Shown here one piece after another: positions 53,043 through 60,760 of a stretch of DNA of 64,000 nt; positions within the stretch are counted from its first letter, which is position 1; each line of letters starts with the position of its first letter. The notes beneath the pieces are model-generated. The model made no database searches. It saw nothing but the letters and a program-made list of their open reading frames with translations, and was not told the origin of the DNA. Made by a program: the position numbers and the translations under genes. Source of the DNA: Bacteroidota bacterium (GTDB lineage Bacteria; Bacteroidota; Bacteroidia; Flavobacteriales; Weeksellaceae); contig JAEWOR010000008.1 in assembly GCA_023399595.1 (NCBI GenBank), positions 92,862 through 156,861 on the forward strand. The letters are read 5' to 3'.

Positions 53043-53273
53043 TTAACCTTTCTTATAGATTTTTGGATCATAATATGGGTTTTTCCCTTCAGTTGGAGAG
53101 AAATAGGCTTTGTCTTTATCTCCACCTAAAGTTACTACCAATACATAACACCAATAGATAAACAATATAGATGCTACAATAAATAAAATCCAATTTAATA
53201 CGTTTCCAAATGCGTCAAAAAATCCGAACGTCCATTTAAAAACTTCGCTTAAGAATAACCATACAGAAGTCAT
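53043..53273 (-). CDS. Small membrane protein (DUF6341-like)
   Basis: A 76-residue protein with a hydrophobic segment at about 25-50 (VLNWILFIVASILFIYWCYVL), an amphipathic N-terminus (FLSEVFKWTFGFFDAFG) and a polar tail (YFSPTEGKNPYYDPKIYKKG). I recall it as a Flavobacteriia-specific family next to the DUF6427 gene, with which it is divergent here. Function unknown. Confidence 0.68.
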   Translation of the reverse strand: MTSVWLFLSEVFKWTFGFFDAFGNVLNWILFIVASILFIYWCYVLVVTLGGDKDKAYFSPTEGKNPYYDPKIYKKG

Positions 53274-53291
53274 TATTTTCTTTTTTTAATT

Positions 53292-53299
53292 TAACTTTG
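53292..53299 (+). promoter_or_regulatory. -7 element of the DUF6427-like gene
   Basis: TAACTTTG fits TAnnTTTG and ends 17 bases before the ATG at 53317. Confidence 0.5.
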
Positions 53300-53316
53300 T
53301 ACAAATTTAAAAAAAA

Positions 53317-54222
53317 ATGTTCAGATTACTTTCAAAAGAAAGCAATATTTTTTCAATTCCTATTTATATCGGCTTTCTTCTTTTAGTAGTTATTATTTTT
53401 AACCTCTTAAATTTCAATACTTATGAGGCAATCATTGCTGGAATTACCTTTTTGGGAGTTGCCTTAGGATATTTTTGCTTCAATAGTTTAAATCTTAATT
53501 ATCAAACTCATCTTCCATTATTTTTGTACACTTTTTTTATTTTTGGTTTATATCCCGGAAATATGGATATAGGTTTGGCGGTGGCTTTACTCAATAATTC
53601 TTTTCTGTTGTTGCTTCTTACCAGTCCAGATGAGGAAATAAGGAAAAGGTCTTATGTTTTAGTGGGCGCTATTATTGGATTAAATTTTGTTTTCCTGCCC
53701 ACCACTTGGCCCATGGCAGTTTTTATTATTTTTCATATAGTGGCAACTTCCAATAGAATTGCTTTAAATATTTTCCGTTTTTTCTTTGGAGTAAGCCTTA
53801 TTGCGATAAGTTATTTTTCCTTTGCTTATTTTATGGGATATACCACTTGGAATCCAGATTATTTACCATTAGTAGACCTAAAAATTGTAAAAGATATCTC
53901 GGAGTTAATACCATTAATTCCGGTTGCTCTTATGGTGATTTTTGCAGTGATAGATCATTTTAGAAATTACAATAAAAAGAGTCCGACAAGTAAATTTAAA
54001 TATACTTTTTTGCTAATTTACTCTTTAGCGCAATTAATATCTATTGTTTTGTACATGAATACCAATTATGAGTATTTAATGTTGTTAGCGCTACCCTTTA
54101 CCATTATTTTGAGTAGAACTATTAAGTTTTTACCTAAAACATGGATGCGTGAAGCTAGTATTTGGGTAATCATTATATGTTTATGTTTATATAAAGTAGG
54201 AACTTATGTTCCAATATTTTAA
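53317..54222 (+). CDS. Multi-pass membrane protein (DUF6427-like)
   Basis: A 301-residue protein made almost wholly of membrane helices, about nine to ten, with a few charged loops (SPDEEIRKRS, RNYNKKSPTSKF). No catalytic motif stands out. It resembles the Flavobacteriia family annotated DUF6427 and sits 8 bases before the DUF3109 gene, so the two probably form an operon. Confidence 0.72.
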   Translation: MFRLLSKESNIFSIPIYIGFLLLVVIIFNLLNFNTYEAIIAGITFLGVALGYFCFNSLNLNYQTHLPLFLYTFFIFGLYPGNMDIGLAVALLNNSFLLLLLTSPDEEIRKRSYVLVGAIIGLNFVFLPTTWPMAVFIIFHIVATSNRIALNIFRFFFGVSLIAISYFSFAYFMGYTTWNPDYLPLVDLKIVKDISELIPLIPVALMVIFAVIDHFRNYNKKSPTSKFKYTFLLIYSLAQLISIVLYMNTNYEYLMLLALPFTIILSRTIKFLPKTWMREASIWVIIICLCLYKVGTYVPIF

Positions 54223-54230
54223 TTTTAATT

Positions 54231-54815
54231 ATGATTCAAATAGAAGATAAATTAATTTCTGAGGATATTTTTTCTGAAGAATTTGTGTGTAACCTTAGTA
54301 AATGTAAGGGAGCTTGTTGTGTAGAAGGTGATGTAGGAGCACCTTTAGAAGAAAGTGAATTGGCTATTTTAGACCGTATTTTTGATAAAATAAAGCCCTA
54401 CTTAACCCCAGAAGGTATTAAAGCCTTAGAAGAGCAGGGAACTTGGACCAAAGACCCTGCAGATGGAATGTACGTAACACCAATGGTTGAAGATAGAGAA
54501 TGTGCTTATGTAACTTTTGATGAAAAAGGAATCACCAAATGTGGTATCGAAAAAGCCTATGAAGATGGCGCTGTAGATTGGCAAAAACCTATTTCTTGTC
54601 ACCTCTACCCTATTCGAGTGACAGAATATTCAAGTTTTACGGCTTTTAACTACCATGAATGGCCTATTTGCAATGATGCTTGTACATTGGGTAAAGAATT
54701 GCAAGTTCCAGTTTATAAGTTCTTAAAAACACCATTAATCAGAAAATACGGTGAAGATTTTTATCAAACCTTATCCGATGCTGCTGAAGAATGGAAAAAA
54801 GAATTTGGACATTAA
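54231..54815 (+). CDS. DUF3109 Cys-rich protein
   Basis: A 194-residue cytoplasmic protein with the family Cys pattern: VCNLSKCKGACCVEGD near the start, RECAYVTF and CGIEKAYEDG in the middle, then SCHLYPIRVTEY and ICNDACTLG. The cysteines suggest a metal or iron-sulfur site, like the distantly similar YkgJ family. No signal peptide. Function unknown. Confidence 0.86.
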   Translation: MIQIEDKLISEDIFSEEFVCNLSKCKGACCVEGDVGAPLEESELAILDRIFDKIKPYLTPEGIKALEEQGTWTKDPADGMYVTPMVEDRECAYVTFDEKGITKCGIEKAYEDGAVDWQKPISCHLYPIRVTEYSSFTAFNYHEWPICNDACTLGKELQVPVYKFLKTPLIRKYGEDFYQTLSDAAEEWKKEFGH

Positions 54816-54821
54816 AAAATA

Positions 54822-54854
54822 AATAAAGCCGCAAAATTTGCGGCTTTATTTTTC
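54822..54854 (+). terminator. Terminator of the DUF3109 gene
   Basis: AATAAAGCCGC pairs with GCGGCTTTATT around AAAATTT, followed by TTT-rich sequence. Confidence 0.85.
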
Positions 54855-54929
54855 TCCTTTTAATAATAGTTTCATCAACATTATTCAATCTTTTTAATAA
54901 TTAAACTTTACTCTAGTTAATCCAATAAA

Positions 54930-54957
54930 AAAGTCAGACAAAAAAAAGCCTGACTTT
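54930..54957 (-). terminator. Terminator of the LolA-like gene
   Basis: AAAGTCAG pairs with CTGACTTT on the minus strand, with a T-rich loop and a T-run after the stem. Confidence 0.75.
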
Positions 54958-54980
54958 ATATTATCAATTAAATTGTAAAA

Positions 54981-55664
54981 TTATTTAAAATCTGCTTCTG
55001 TAACGCCAGAATTAAGAGTAACCTTTGTATTTTTCATTACAATTTCCTGTCCTTGAGCTTTAATTTCTGTAGTTCCAGGGAATTTTATACCCTCTTGAGT
55101 AATATAATCTTTAACTATAATTTCAGCTCCTTCTGCAAGCGTTTTGTATAATAAATGAGTAGCTGCGTCAAAATAGAATTTACCTTTTTCAGATGTTAAC
55201 ACATTATAGTCTTTTCCATCTAATTTTTCTACTGTTACAGAAGTCATTTTTTCAGGAGTATCCATTGCTAAAACGTCAATAGTTTTTCCTTTTTTAAACT
55301 TCTCAATTTGCTCGGGAGTAAGACTCGCTTCTTTCCCCATTTGTTTTACATAACCTTTTTCACCATCAAAAACCTGTAACATGTCTTGTCCCATCACAGT
55401 CTGAGAATATTTAAACTTATTACCCATTTTTTTGGTAACGCTAGATATTTCCATACCTTGAACCGACATTGTACCTTCTATAATTACAGATTTTACAGCC
55501 TCCAGCTTTTGCTTCCCTCCCATTGCTTCAAAATATTTATCCAAAACTTGCTTTGCAGTAAGAGTTCCTTTAATTGCTTCTACTTTAGTATTTTTAGCTG
55601 TTTGTGCAAAATAAGGTGTTGAAAATAACGTTAAACAGAAAAAAGGAATTATTATCTTTTTCAT
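54981..55664 (-). CDS. LolA/LppX-like secreted protein
   Basis: A 227-residue protein with a signal peptide (ending TPYFAQ). The mature part starts LTAKQVLDKYFEAMGGKQKLEAV, typical of outer-membrane lipoprotein-sorting-like proteins in Bacteroidetes, followed by repeating beta strands (GTMSVQGMEISSVTKK, FKYSQTVMGQ, QVFDGEKGYVKQMG). Similar domains are also fused to M16 peptidases. It has no lipobox. It may bind lipid or lipoprotein, by family only. Confidence 0.78.
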   Translation of the reverse strand: MKKIIIPFFCLTLFSTPYFAQTAKNTKVEAIKGTLTAKQVLDKYFEAMGGKQKLEAVKSVIIEGTMSVQGMEISSVTKKMGNKFKYSQTVMGQDMLQVFDGEKGYVKQMGKEASLTPEQIEKFKKGKTIDVLAMDTPEKMTSVTVEKLDGKDYNVLTSEKGKFYFDAATHLLYKTLAEGAEIIVKDYITQEGIKFPGTTEIKAQGQEIVMKNTKVTLNSGVTEADFK

Positions 55665-55718
55665 TCTTTGTAAAATTTATATTTAAAATTATTAATTGAT
55701 TGCTATACAAAGAAATAA

Positions 55719-55746
55719 AAAATCCACTAATAAATTAGTGGATTTT
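55719..55746 (-). terminator. Terminator of tig
   Basis: A 12-bp stem (55719-55730 with 55735-55746), AAAATCCACTAA with TTAGTGGATTTT, loop TAAA. It ends trigger-factor transcripts. Confidence 0.85.
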
Positions 55747-55766
55747 ACATTATTTTTATAAAAATG

Positions 55767-57101
55767 TTATTTTTTCAATTCTTCCATGAAATCATCATGA
55801 GAGATTTTAGTTTCTTTTTTAGAAGCTTTTTCAAGGATAACATCTTTTAATTTAGCCATAGCAACTTCAGAAGAAATTTGTCTTACTTGCTCTTGATCTT
55901 TCAACATTTCAACAGCGTAGTTTTTAATCTCTTCATCACCTAAATGGTGGATTCCGTAGATAGCTAACTGATTTCTTACTAATTGTTCAGCTTGCGCTAA
56001 AACATCAGCATAATCAATACTAACTTCGTTATCGCTCATTAATCTACCTTCAATGATTTGGTATTTTAATTGATTTTTCTCAGTTTCCAAAATTTCTTTT
56101 GCCTGTTCTTCAGATTTGATATTTTGATTAGAGAATTGCAACCAGCTTAATAGGAAGTTTTCAGGAAGTTTTACTTCTTCTTTCTCCGTAATTTGCTCTA
56201 AAATTTTATTTACAAAGTGTACATCAGCATTTTGTTGGAAATACTCATCCAATTCAGTTTTCACTTTGTCTTTCAATTCCTCTTCAGACTTAATGTTTCC
56301 TTCACCATAAACTTTATCAAATAATTCTTGGTTAAGTTCAGCTAAATCTAGTCCGTAGAAATCTTTTACTTTAACTTCTACTTCATTATGGTGAAGATGC
56401 TCAACCTCAGCTTTAGAGAAACCTAATTCTTTAGCCAATTCTTCATCTTTTTCTAAAGTTTCTTTAGTTACTTTTACGCTTCCCTCCATTTTAAGAGCTT
56501 TAACTAATTTGAAAGCTTCTTTGTTTTCTGCAGTAATAGTAACATTTTTTGGATGATGGTGGTGTTCACCTTCAGCATCTTCTTCTACCACTTGAGAAAC
56601 TTCTAGAGCGATATAAGAATCTTTGTTGATTTTCTCTTGAGGAGCTTGAGTTGCAAAACGTTTTTGCATGTTTTCGATGCTCTTATCAATCTCTTTATCT
56701 GAAGCTTCTACTTTGTAATGAGGTGCTTCATATTTAGTAAGATCAATGTTAAATTCTGGCTCGTAACCTATTTCAAAAGAAACTGAAAGTTGTTCAGCAT
56801 TATGATTGAAATCTTCAACTGGTTGAGGAACTGGTTGTCCTACCAATCTAAGTTTATTTTCGTTTACGTAGTTATTCAACGCTTCAGAAACTTGTTTGTT
56901 GATTTCCTCGAATGCAACACCAGCTTCATATTGTTTTCTAACCATGCTCAAAGGCACTTTTCCTTTTCTGAAACCAGGAACTTGTGCATTTTTAGCATAA
57001 TTAATCAATTGTTTTTCTACTTTGTCTTTGTAGTCGGATTTATCCAATGTTACTGTAAGTAGTGCACTTACATCATCATGGTTTTTTGCTGTAACCTTCA
57101 T
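55767..57101 (-). CDS. tig: Trigger factor
   Basis: A 444-residue ribosome-associated chaperone. The ribosome-binding signature GFRKGKVP is at 43-50, exactly the E. coli position. The middle region, where the FKBP-type prolyl isomerase domain sits in E. coli, lacks the usual FxGxVDGxxF and PGFExG segments and carries a His run (EGEHHHHPK, about 177-185), so isomerase activity is doubtful. The C-terminal helical arms (LLSWLQFSNQNIKSEEQAK) are present. Confidence 0.92.
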   Translation of the reverse strand: MKVTAKNHDDVSALLTVTLDKSDYKDKVEKQLINYAKNAQVPGFRKGKVPLSMVRKQYEAGVAFEEINKQVSEALNNYVNENKLRLVGQPVPQPVEDFNHNAEQLSVSFEIGYEPEFNIDLTKYEAPHYKVEASDKEIDKSIENMQKRFATQAPQEKINKDSYIALEVSQVVEEDAEGEHHHHPKNVTITAENKEAFKLVKALKMEGSVKVTKETLEKDEELAKELGFSKAEVEHLHHNEVEVKVKDFYGLDLAELNQELFDKVYGEGNIKSEEELKDKVKTELDEYFQQNADVHFVNKILEQITEKEEVKLPENFLLSWLQFSNQNIKSEEQAKEILETEKNQLKYQIIEGRLMSDNEVSIDYADVLAQAEQLVRNQLAIYGIHHLGDEEIKNYAVEMLKDQEQVRQISSEVAMAKLKDVILEKASKKETKISHDDFMEELKK

Positions 57102-57123
57102 TATTGATTAAAATTTTAGGTTG

Positions 57124-57131
57124 CAAAAATA
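57124..57131 (-). promoter_or_regulatory. -7 element of the tig promoter
   Basis: On the minus strand this reads TATTTTTG and ends 22 bases before the tig ATG. Confidence 0.5.
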
Positions 57132-57191
57132 TGAATTTTTTATGAATATCACCCAATTCTAATCAATACTTAAGTATCAAAAACATTTAAT

Positions 57192-57220
57192 TTAAAAAAC
57201 CACCGAAAAATCGATGGTTT
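57192..57220 (-). terminator. Terminator of the His-rich lipoprotein gene
   Basis: AAACCACCGA pairs with TCGATGGTTT (57197-57206 with 57211-57220, one wobble). T-rich sequence follows on the minus strand. Confidence 0.78.
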
Positions 57221-57244
57221 CTACACTAAATTATTTTTTAATGA

Positions 57245-57808
57245 TTAATGTAAATCTATGAAAGCGTTAACATCACTTTCCCCTCCAACAGTGGTTCCCA
57301 GCTGATTATCCGCAGATGGAGAATTATCGTCAACTGAGGATGCTGCGTGTACAAGTTTTATATTTACTTTTCCTGAATTTGTTGAACTCACCACAGTCCA
57401 TTCTGTTTTTAAACCTAATTTTTTACCATCTGTTCTCACCACATCATCATTTGTTCTTTTCACTTTGATATCTGCACCAGTAAAAACATACGTAATAAAA
57501 TGTTCATCTTTTTCTGTAATAATTTCAGGGTTTACACTTTCGTAATGATTGTCGTGTTTCACCTGAAAATCTAGTTCTACAAGATACACCTCACCTGCAT
57601 GTGCGTGAATTGGGGCATCTGCAACACCTCCAATATAGTTAATTGTTTGAATATCCGCTGAATTATTTTTATTGGTAAGCGTCACTACTAGCTTTTCAAG
57701 ATCTTCGTGCTCATGAATATCTTGAGGAATTTCATCATGTAAACTTCTACAAGAAAAAAGAAAAATTGAAGTAAAAAAAACTAATGCTATATTGAATAAT
57801 GCTTTCAT
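57245..57808 (-). CDS. His-rich lipoprotein of the metal-uptake locus
   Basis: A 187-residue lipoprotein with lipobox LFSC (Cys20). It has several His pairs: LHDEIPQDIHEHEDLEK, DAPIHAHAGE, KHDNHYES, and ends in FIDLH. Such His spacing suggests metal capture at the cell surface. It lies 19 bases after a ZnuD-like TonB receptor, so the two are cotranscribed, and it likely hands metal to that receptor. Function is inferred from context. Confidence 0.78.
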   Translation of the reverse strand: MKALFNIALVFFTSIFLFSCRSLHDEIPQDIHEHEDLEKLVVTLTNKNNSADIQTINYIGGVADAPIHAHAGEVYLVELDFQVKHDNHYESVNPEIITEKDEHFITYVFTGADIKVKRTNDDVVRTDGKKLGLKTEWTVVSSTNSGKVNIKLVHAASSVDDNSPSADNQLGTTVGGESDVNAFIDLH

Positions 57809-57827
57809 TTTGTTTAAAATTTAAGTC

Positions 57828-60212
57828 TTAAAAATTGTATTTCAGAGTAACGATAAAATTTCTACCAGATTCTGGCATAAAATACCTTAGCCTATTAAGA
57901 TATTCGCGATACTCTTTATTGAAAATGTTATTAATTCTGAAATTGAGATTCATATTTTTAAAAATATCCGCTCCAACTGCAGCATGAAATAATGTATAAG
58001 CCGAAGGCGTAGAGCTTAAATCCACTTCATGAGAAACCAATTCATTATCTTTTATAAAATCTATATTTTGATTTCTTATCGGAAAATGATTTTGCTTGAA
58101 CCCATTTTCATTCTCTAGTCGTATATAGAAATTTTCAGGTTTATTGAGAGAAAATTCTAAAGCATTGTTCCATTTTGCAGGCATCATTAAAATCAAAGGT
58201 TCATTATTGGTAAAATCATTTCCTCTTAATGCGCTAAAAGTAGAATTCCATTTTAGTTGATCTAGAATATTCAAATTTACATCTGCATCAATTCCAAAAA
58301 TCCTCGCTTTAACCTGTTGATATCCCCAAATAGGAAAAACGCCTCTATTGGTTTGTTTAATACCAATTGGAACCTGATTAATAAAGGAATTTGAAAACAT
58401 GATAGACGGATTGGCTTCAATTTGCAAACCTTTAAACACATTAAATTTCGCGATGATAGAAAGATTGCTACTATAAATGCTTTCTTTTTTCAATGTTAAA
58501 TAGCCTTCTTCCATAATGGCAGCAGAATGATGCAAACCATCGGCAAAAAGCTCGGCTGCATTGGGCGATCTGTCCGTTCTCGAAAAATTAAACTTCACAT
58601 CAAGATTTTGAATGGGATGATAATTCAAACCGAGATTTGCAGAAATATTATGATAATCTAAAATAGGTCTTGTCAGAATTCTGCTATCATTTTGTTGAAT
58701 AAAAAACTGAGGGAAAATATCCGCATATTTATCTTTCCAGATTTTTTCATCATAATATTTGTAAGCATCAAATCGACTAAAATCATATCTCACACCTATT
58801 TCTGCATTCAATTTAGGACTGAATTTATATTTAAAAACCAAAAAAGCACCTGCATCATATTTATAATAATCTGGAATTAACCTTCTTGCCTGTGTTCTTG
58901 GATGCGGATAATTATCCTGAAAACCAGCAGAAATCCCACTTTCTAAGCTCCAATTTGCTCTTTCAAGGGTATGTACAAAACTTGCGTTATGCGTTATTAA
59001 ACGTAAATCCATTGCGGGGATATCGTACAAATCTCCTTTTCTAATATCAAATTCTTCCCTTCTATTAAGCTGAAAACTATATTGAAAATTAAGTTTTCCA
59101 AAATCTGAAAAGCGTTTGTAAGCAGAAATTTTTGCAATATGATGCTCCACATTTTGCTTAGGGTTTACAATATCATAACTGAATTCATCTAAATAATAGG
59201 GTTGACCTAACTGAATGGCATTGTAGAAATCTTCAGGTCCACCAATATGAGCTCCTCGATAAATTCCAAATTCTTGATGAATACCGCTGTAGCTAAGCTC
59301 AAAACCTTGCATAAAACTTCTGTTACCCAAAGAAAAATTAAAAGAATTCACTTCTGCACCAGTATTTTGCAAAGTGTGATGAGGAATATACAAATCGCCA
59401 AGCTTTTTATAACTTCCTCCCGTTTTTACAAACCATTGGTTTTCCCAAATTTTAACAATATTTGCGGAAAGTTCTCCTCCTCGACCATTTGAAATTCCCG
59501 AAAGTTTCAAACTTCCTATTATCGTATCTTTTTTGGGCAATGTTTGAGGTTCCAAAACCACGACACCTCCTACTCCTTCATTTCCATATTTTAAAGCAGA
59601 AGCTCCTTTTACCACATCTATATGTTCAAAATCATTTACATCTATATTGGGGGCATGCTCCACTCCCCATTCTTGCTCCGCCATTTTCACTCCGTTATTC
59701 AAGATAGAAATTCTACTACCGTACAAACCATGAATAACAGGTTTAGAAATATTATTTCCCGTTTTAAGAGCTGAAACTCCAGACATTTTTGAAAGTAAAT
59801 TTCCAAGATTTTCCGTGGAATTTCTTTCAATTTCAACTTTCCCCAAAGTTTTTATGACCATTGAACCTAGCTTTTTATGACTTCCATGAAGTGTAACGGA
59901 CTGTATTTCTTCTATATGGTGTTCTAAATGAATGTTTAGATGTAAATTTTTATTTACTGTAATTTCTTCTGAATAATTATTACAGTCTGGATGTTTCACC
60001 AAAAGTGAATATTGACCGGAAACTACTTTTGGAAAAATAAATTTGCCTTGTTTATTGGTTGTCACGACCTGTTTTCCCAAATGAACTTCTGCATTTGCTA
60101 ATGAGCTTTTATCGTGAAAATCTTGAACCACGCCTTCCACAACATAATTCTGTTGTGCATTTGTAAATGCTAATCCACAAAGGAAAAGCATAAAATTATA
60201 TATCAATTTCAT
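57828..60212 (-). CDS. TonB-dependent receptor (ZnuD-like), likely metal uptake
   Basis: A 794-residue outer-membrane receptor: signal peptide (ending FTNAQ), CarboxypepD_reg-like domain (about 24-95), plug (about 115-225: GNLLSKMSGVSALKTGNNIS, VIHGLYGSRISILNNGV), and a 22-strand barrel ending RNFIVTLKYNF with C-terminal Phe. The segment SPNAAELFADGLHHSAA resembles zinc receptor ZnuD relatives (RxPNAxELYAxGxH). Flanking His-rich proteins support a metal ion substrate, zinc or copper. Heme or siderophore uptake is not excluded. Confidence 0.85.
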   Translation of the reverse strand: MKLIYNFMLFLCGLAFTNAQQNYVVEGVVQDFHDKSSLANAEVHLGKQVVTTNKQGKFIFPKVVSGQYSLLVKHPDCNNYSEEITVNKNLHLNIHLEHHIEEIQSVTLHGSHKKLGSMVIKTLGKVEIERNSTENLGNLLSKMSGVSALKTGNNISKPVIHGLYGSRISILNNGVKMAEQEWGVEHAPNIDVNDFEHIDVVKGASALKYGNEGVGGVVVLEPQTLPKKDTIIGSLKLSGISNGRGGELSANIVKIWENQWFVKTGGSYKKLGDLYIPHHTLQNTGAEVNSFNFSLGNRSFMQGFELSYSGIHQEFGIYRGAHIGGPEDFYNAIQLGQPYYLDEFSYDIVNPKQNVEHHIAKISAYKRFSDFGKLNFQYSFQLNRREEFDIRKGDLYDIPAMDLRLITHNASFVHTLERANWSLESGISAGFQDNYPHPRTQARRLIPDYYKYDAGAFLVFKYKFSPKLNAEIGVRYDFSRFDAYKYYDEKIWKDKYADIFPQFFIQQNDSRILTRPILDYHNISANLGLNYHPIQNLDVKFNFSRTDRSPNAAELFADGLHHSAAIMEEGYLTLKKESIYSSNLSIIAKFNVFKGLQIEANPSIMFSNSFINQVPIGIKQTNRGVFPIWGYQQVKARIFGIDADVNLNILDQLKWNSTFSALRGNDFTNNEPLILMMPAKWNNALEFSLNKPENFYIRLENENGFKQNHFPIRNQNIDFIKDNELVSHEVDLSSTPSAYTLFHAAVGADIFKNMNLNFRINNIFNKEYREYLNRLRYFMPESGRNFIVTLKYNF

Positions 60213-60385
60213 TGTAATACTGATTGTGTATTAAAAAAAATACATTAAAAAATGATTAAATAAGTTTGATGTAAACCATCAAAGGAAAAGTTCAAAACCC
60301 TTTAATGCAATGTAAAAACAGACGATTTCCTTGGAAAAATCATCAAAAAAAAAAACATTTTACATTAAAAAAGGTTGAAACTTAG

Positions 60386-60718
60386 TTAAACCAAAGAAGG
60401 TGGTCCCCGAAGTTGAAATGAATATTTGGTTTGAGACCATATTTTCTCCTGTACAGAAAGAATTTGTTCATCCTCTTGAGTGTTTTTTTGAATATGAAAA
60501 CTATACTCATCTGGAACCAAACTATGTCCAGTTGCAAGGAAATGACAAGCTAAACAATCTTCATGACTTGAATTTTGTTTAGCTACATCTATTTTTTGAG
60601 TTTTAGAATGATCTTTAGAAAATTCTAACGCATCATGAAAGTGAAAAGCCTGAGAAAAGAGAGCAACAAGATAAATCCCCAATAAAAACTGGGACATAAA
60701 ATGTCGTTTATTCCTCAT
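60386..60718 (-). CDS. Small exported His/Cys-rich protein before the TonB receptor
   Basis: About 110 residues from the ATG at 60718; an ATG at 60733 also fits but lies too near the -7 element. It has an N-terminal hydrophobic segment (about 9-24), HFHDAL at 26-31, SHEDCLACHFLATGHS at 51-66 (H52, C55, C58, H59, H65) and the C-terminal RGPP at 104-107. Such small His/Cys proteins with an RGPP end precede TonB receptors in other Bacteroidetes. It may bind metal in the periplasm; function unknown. Confidence 0.7.
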   Translation of the reverse strand: MRNKRHFMSQFLLGIYLVALFSQAFHFHDALEFSKDHSKTQKIDVAKQNSSHEDCLACHFLATGHSLVPDEYSFHIQKNTQEDEQILSVQEKIWSQTKYSFQLRGPPSLV

Positions 60719-60737
60719 TAATTCTCTGTTCACAACA

Positions 60738-60745
60738 CAAATGTA
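60738..60745 (-). promoter_or_regulatory. -7 element of the metal-uptake locus
   Basis: On the minus strand this reads TACATTTG and ends 19 bases before the ATG at 60718. A Zur-like operator was not recognised by eye. Confidence 0.5.
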
Positions 60746-60760
60746 TATTAAAACTATTTA

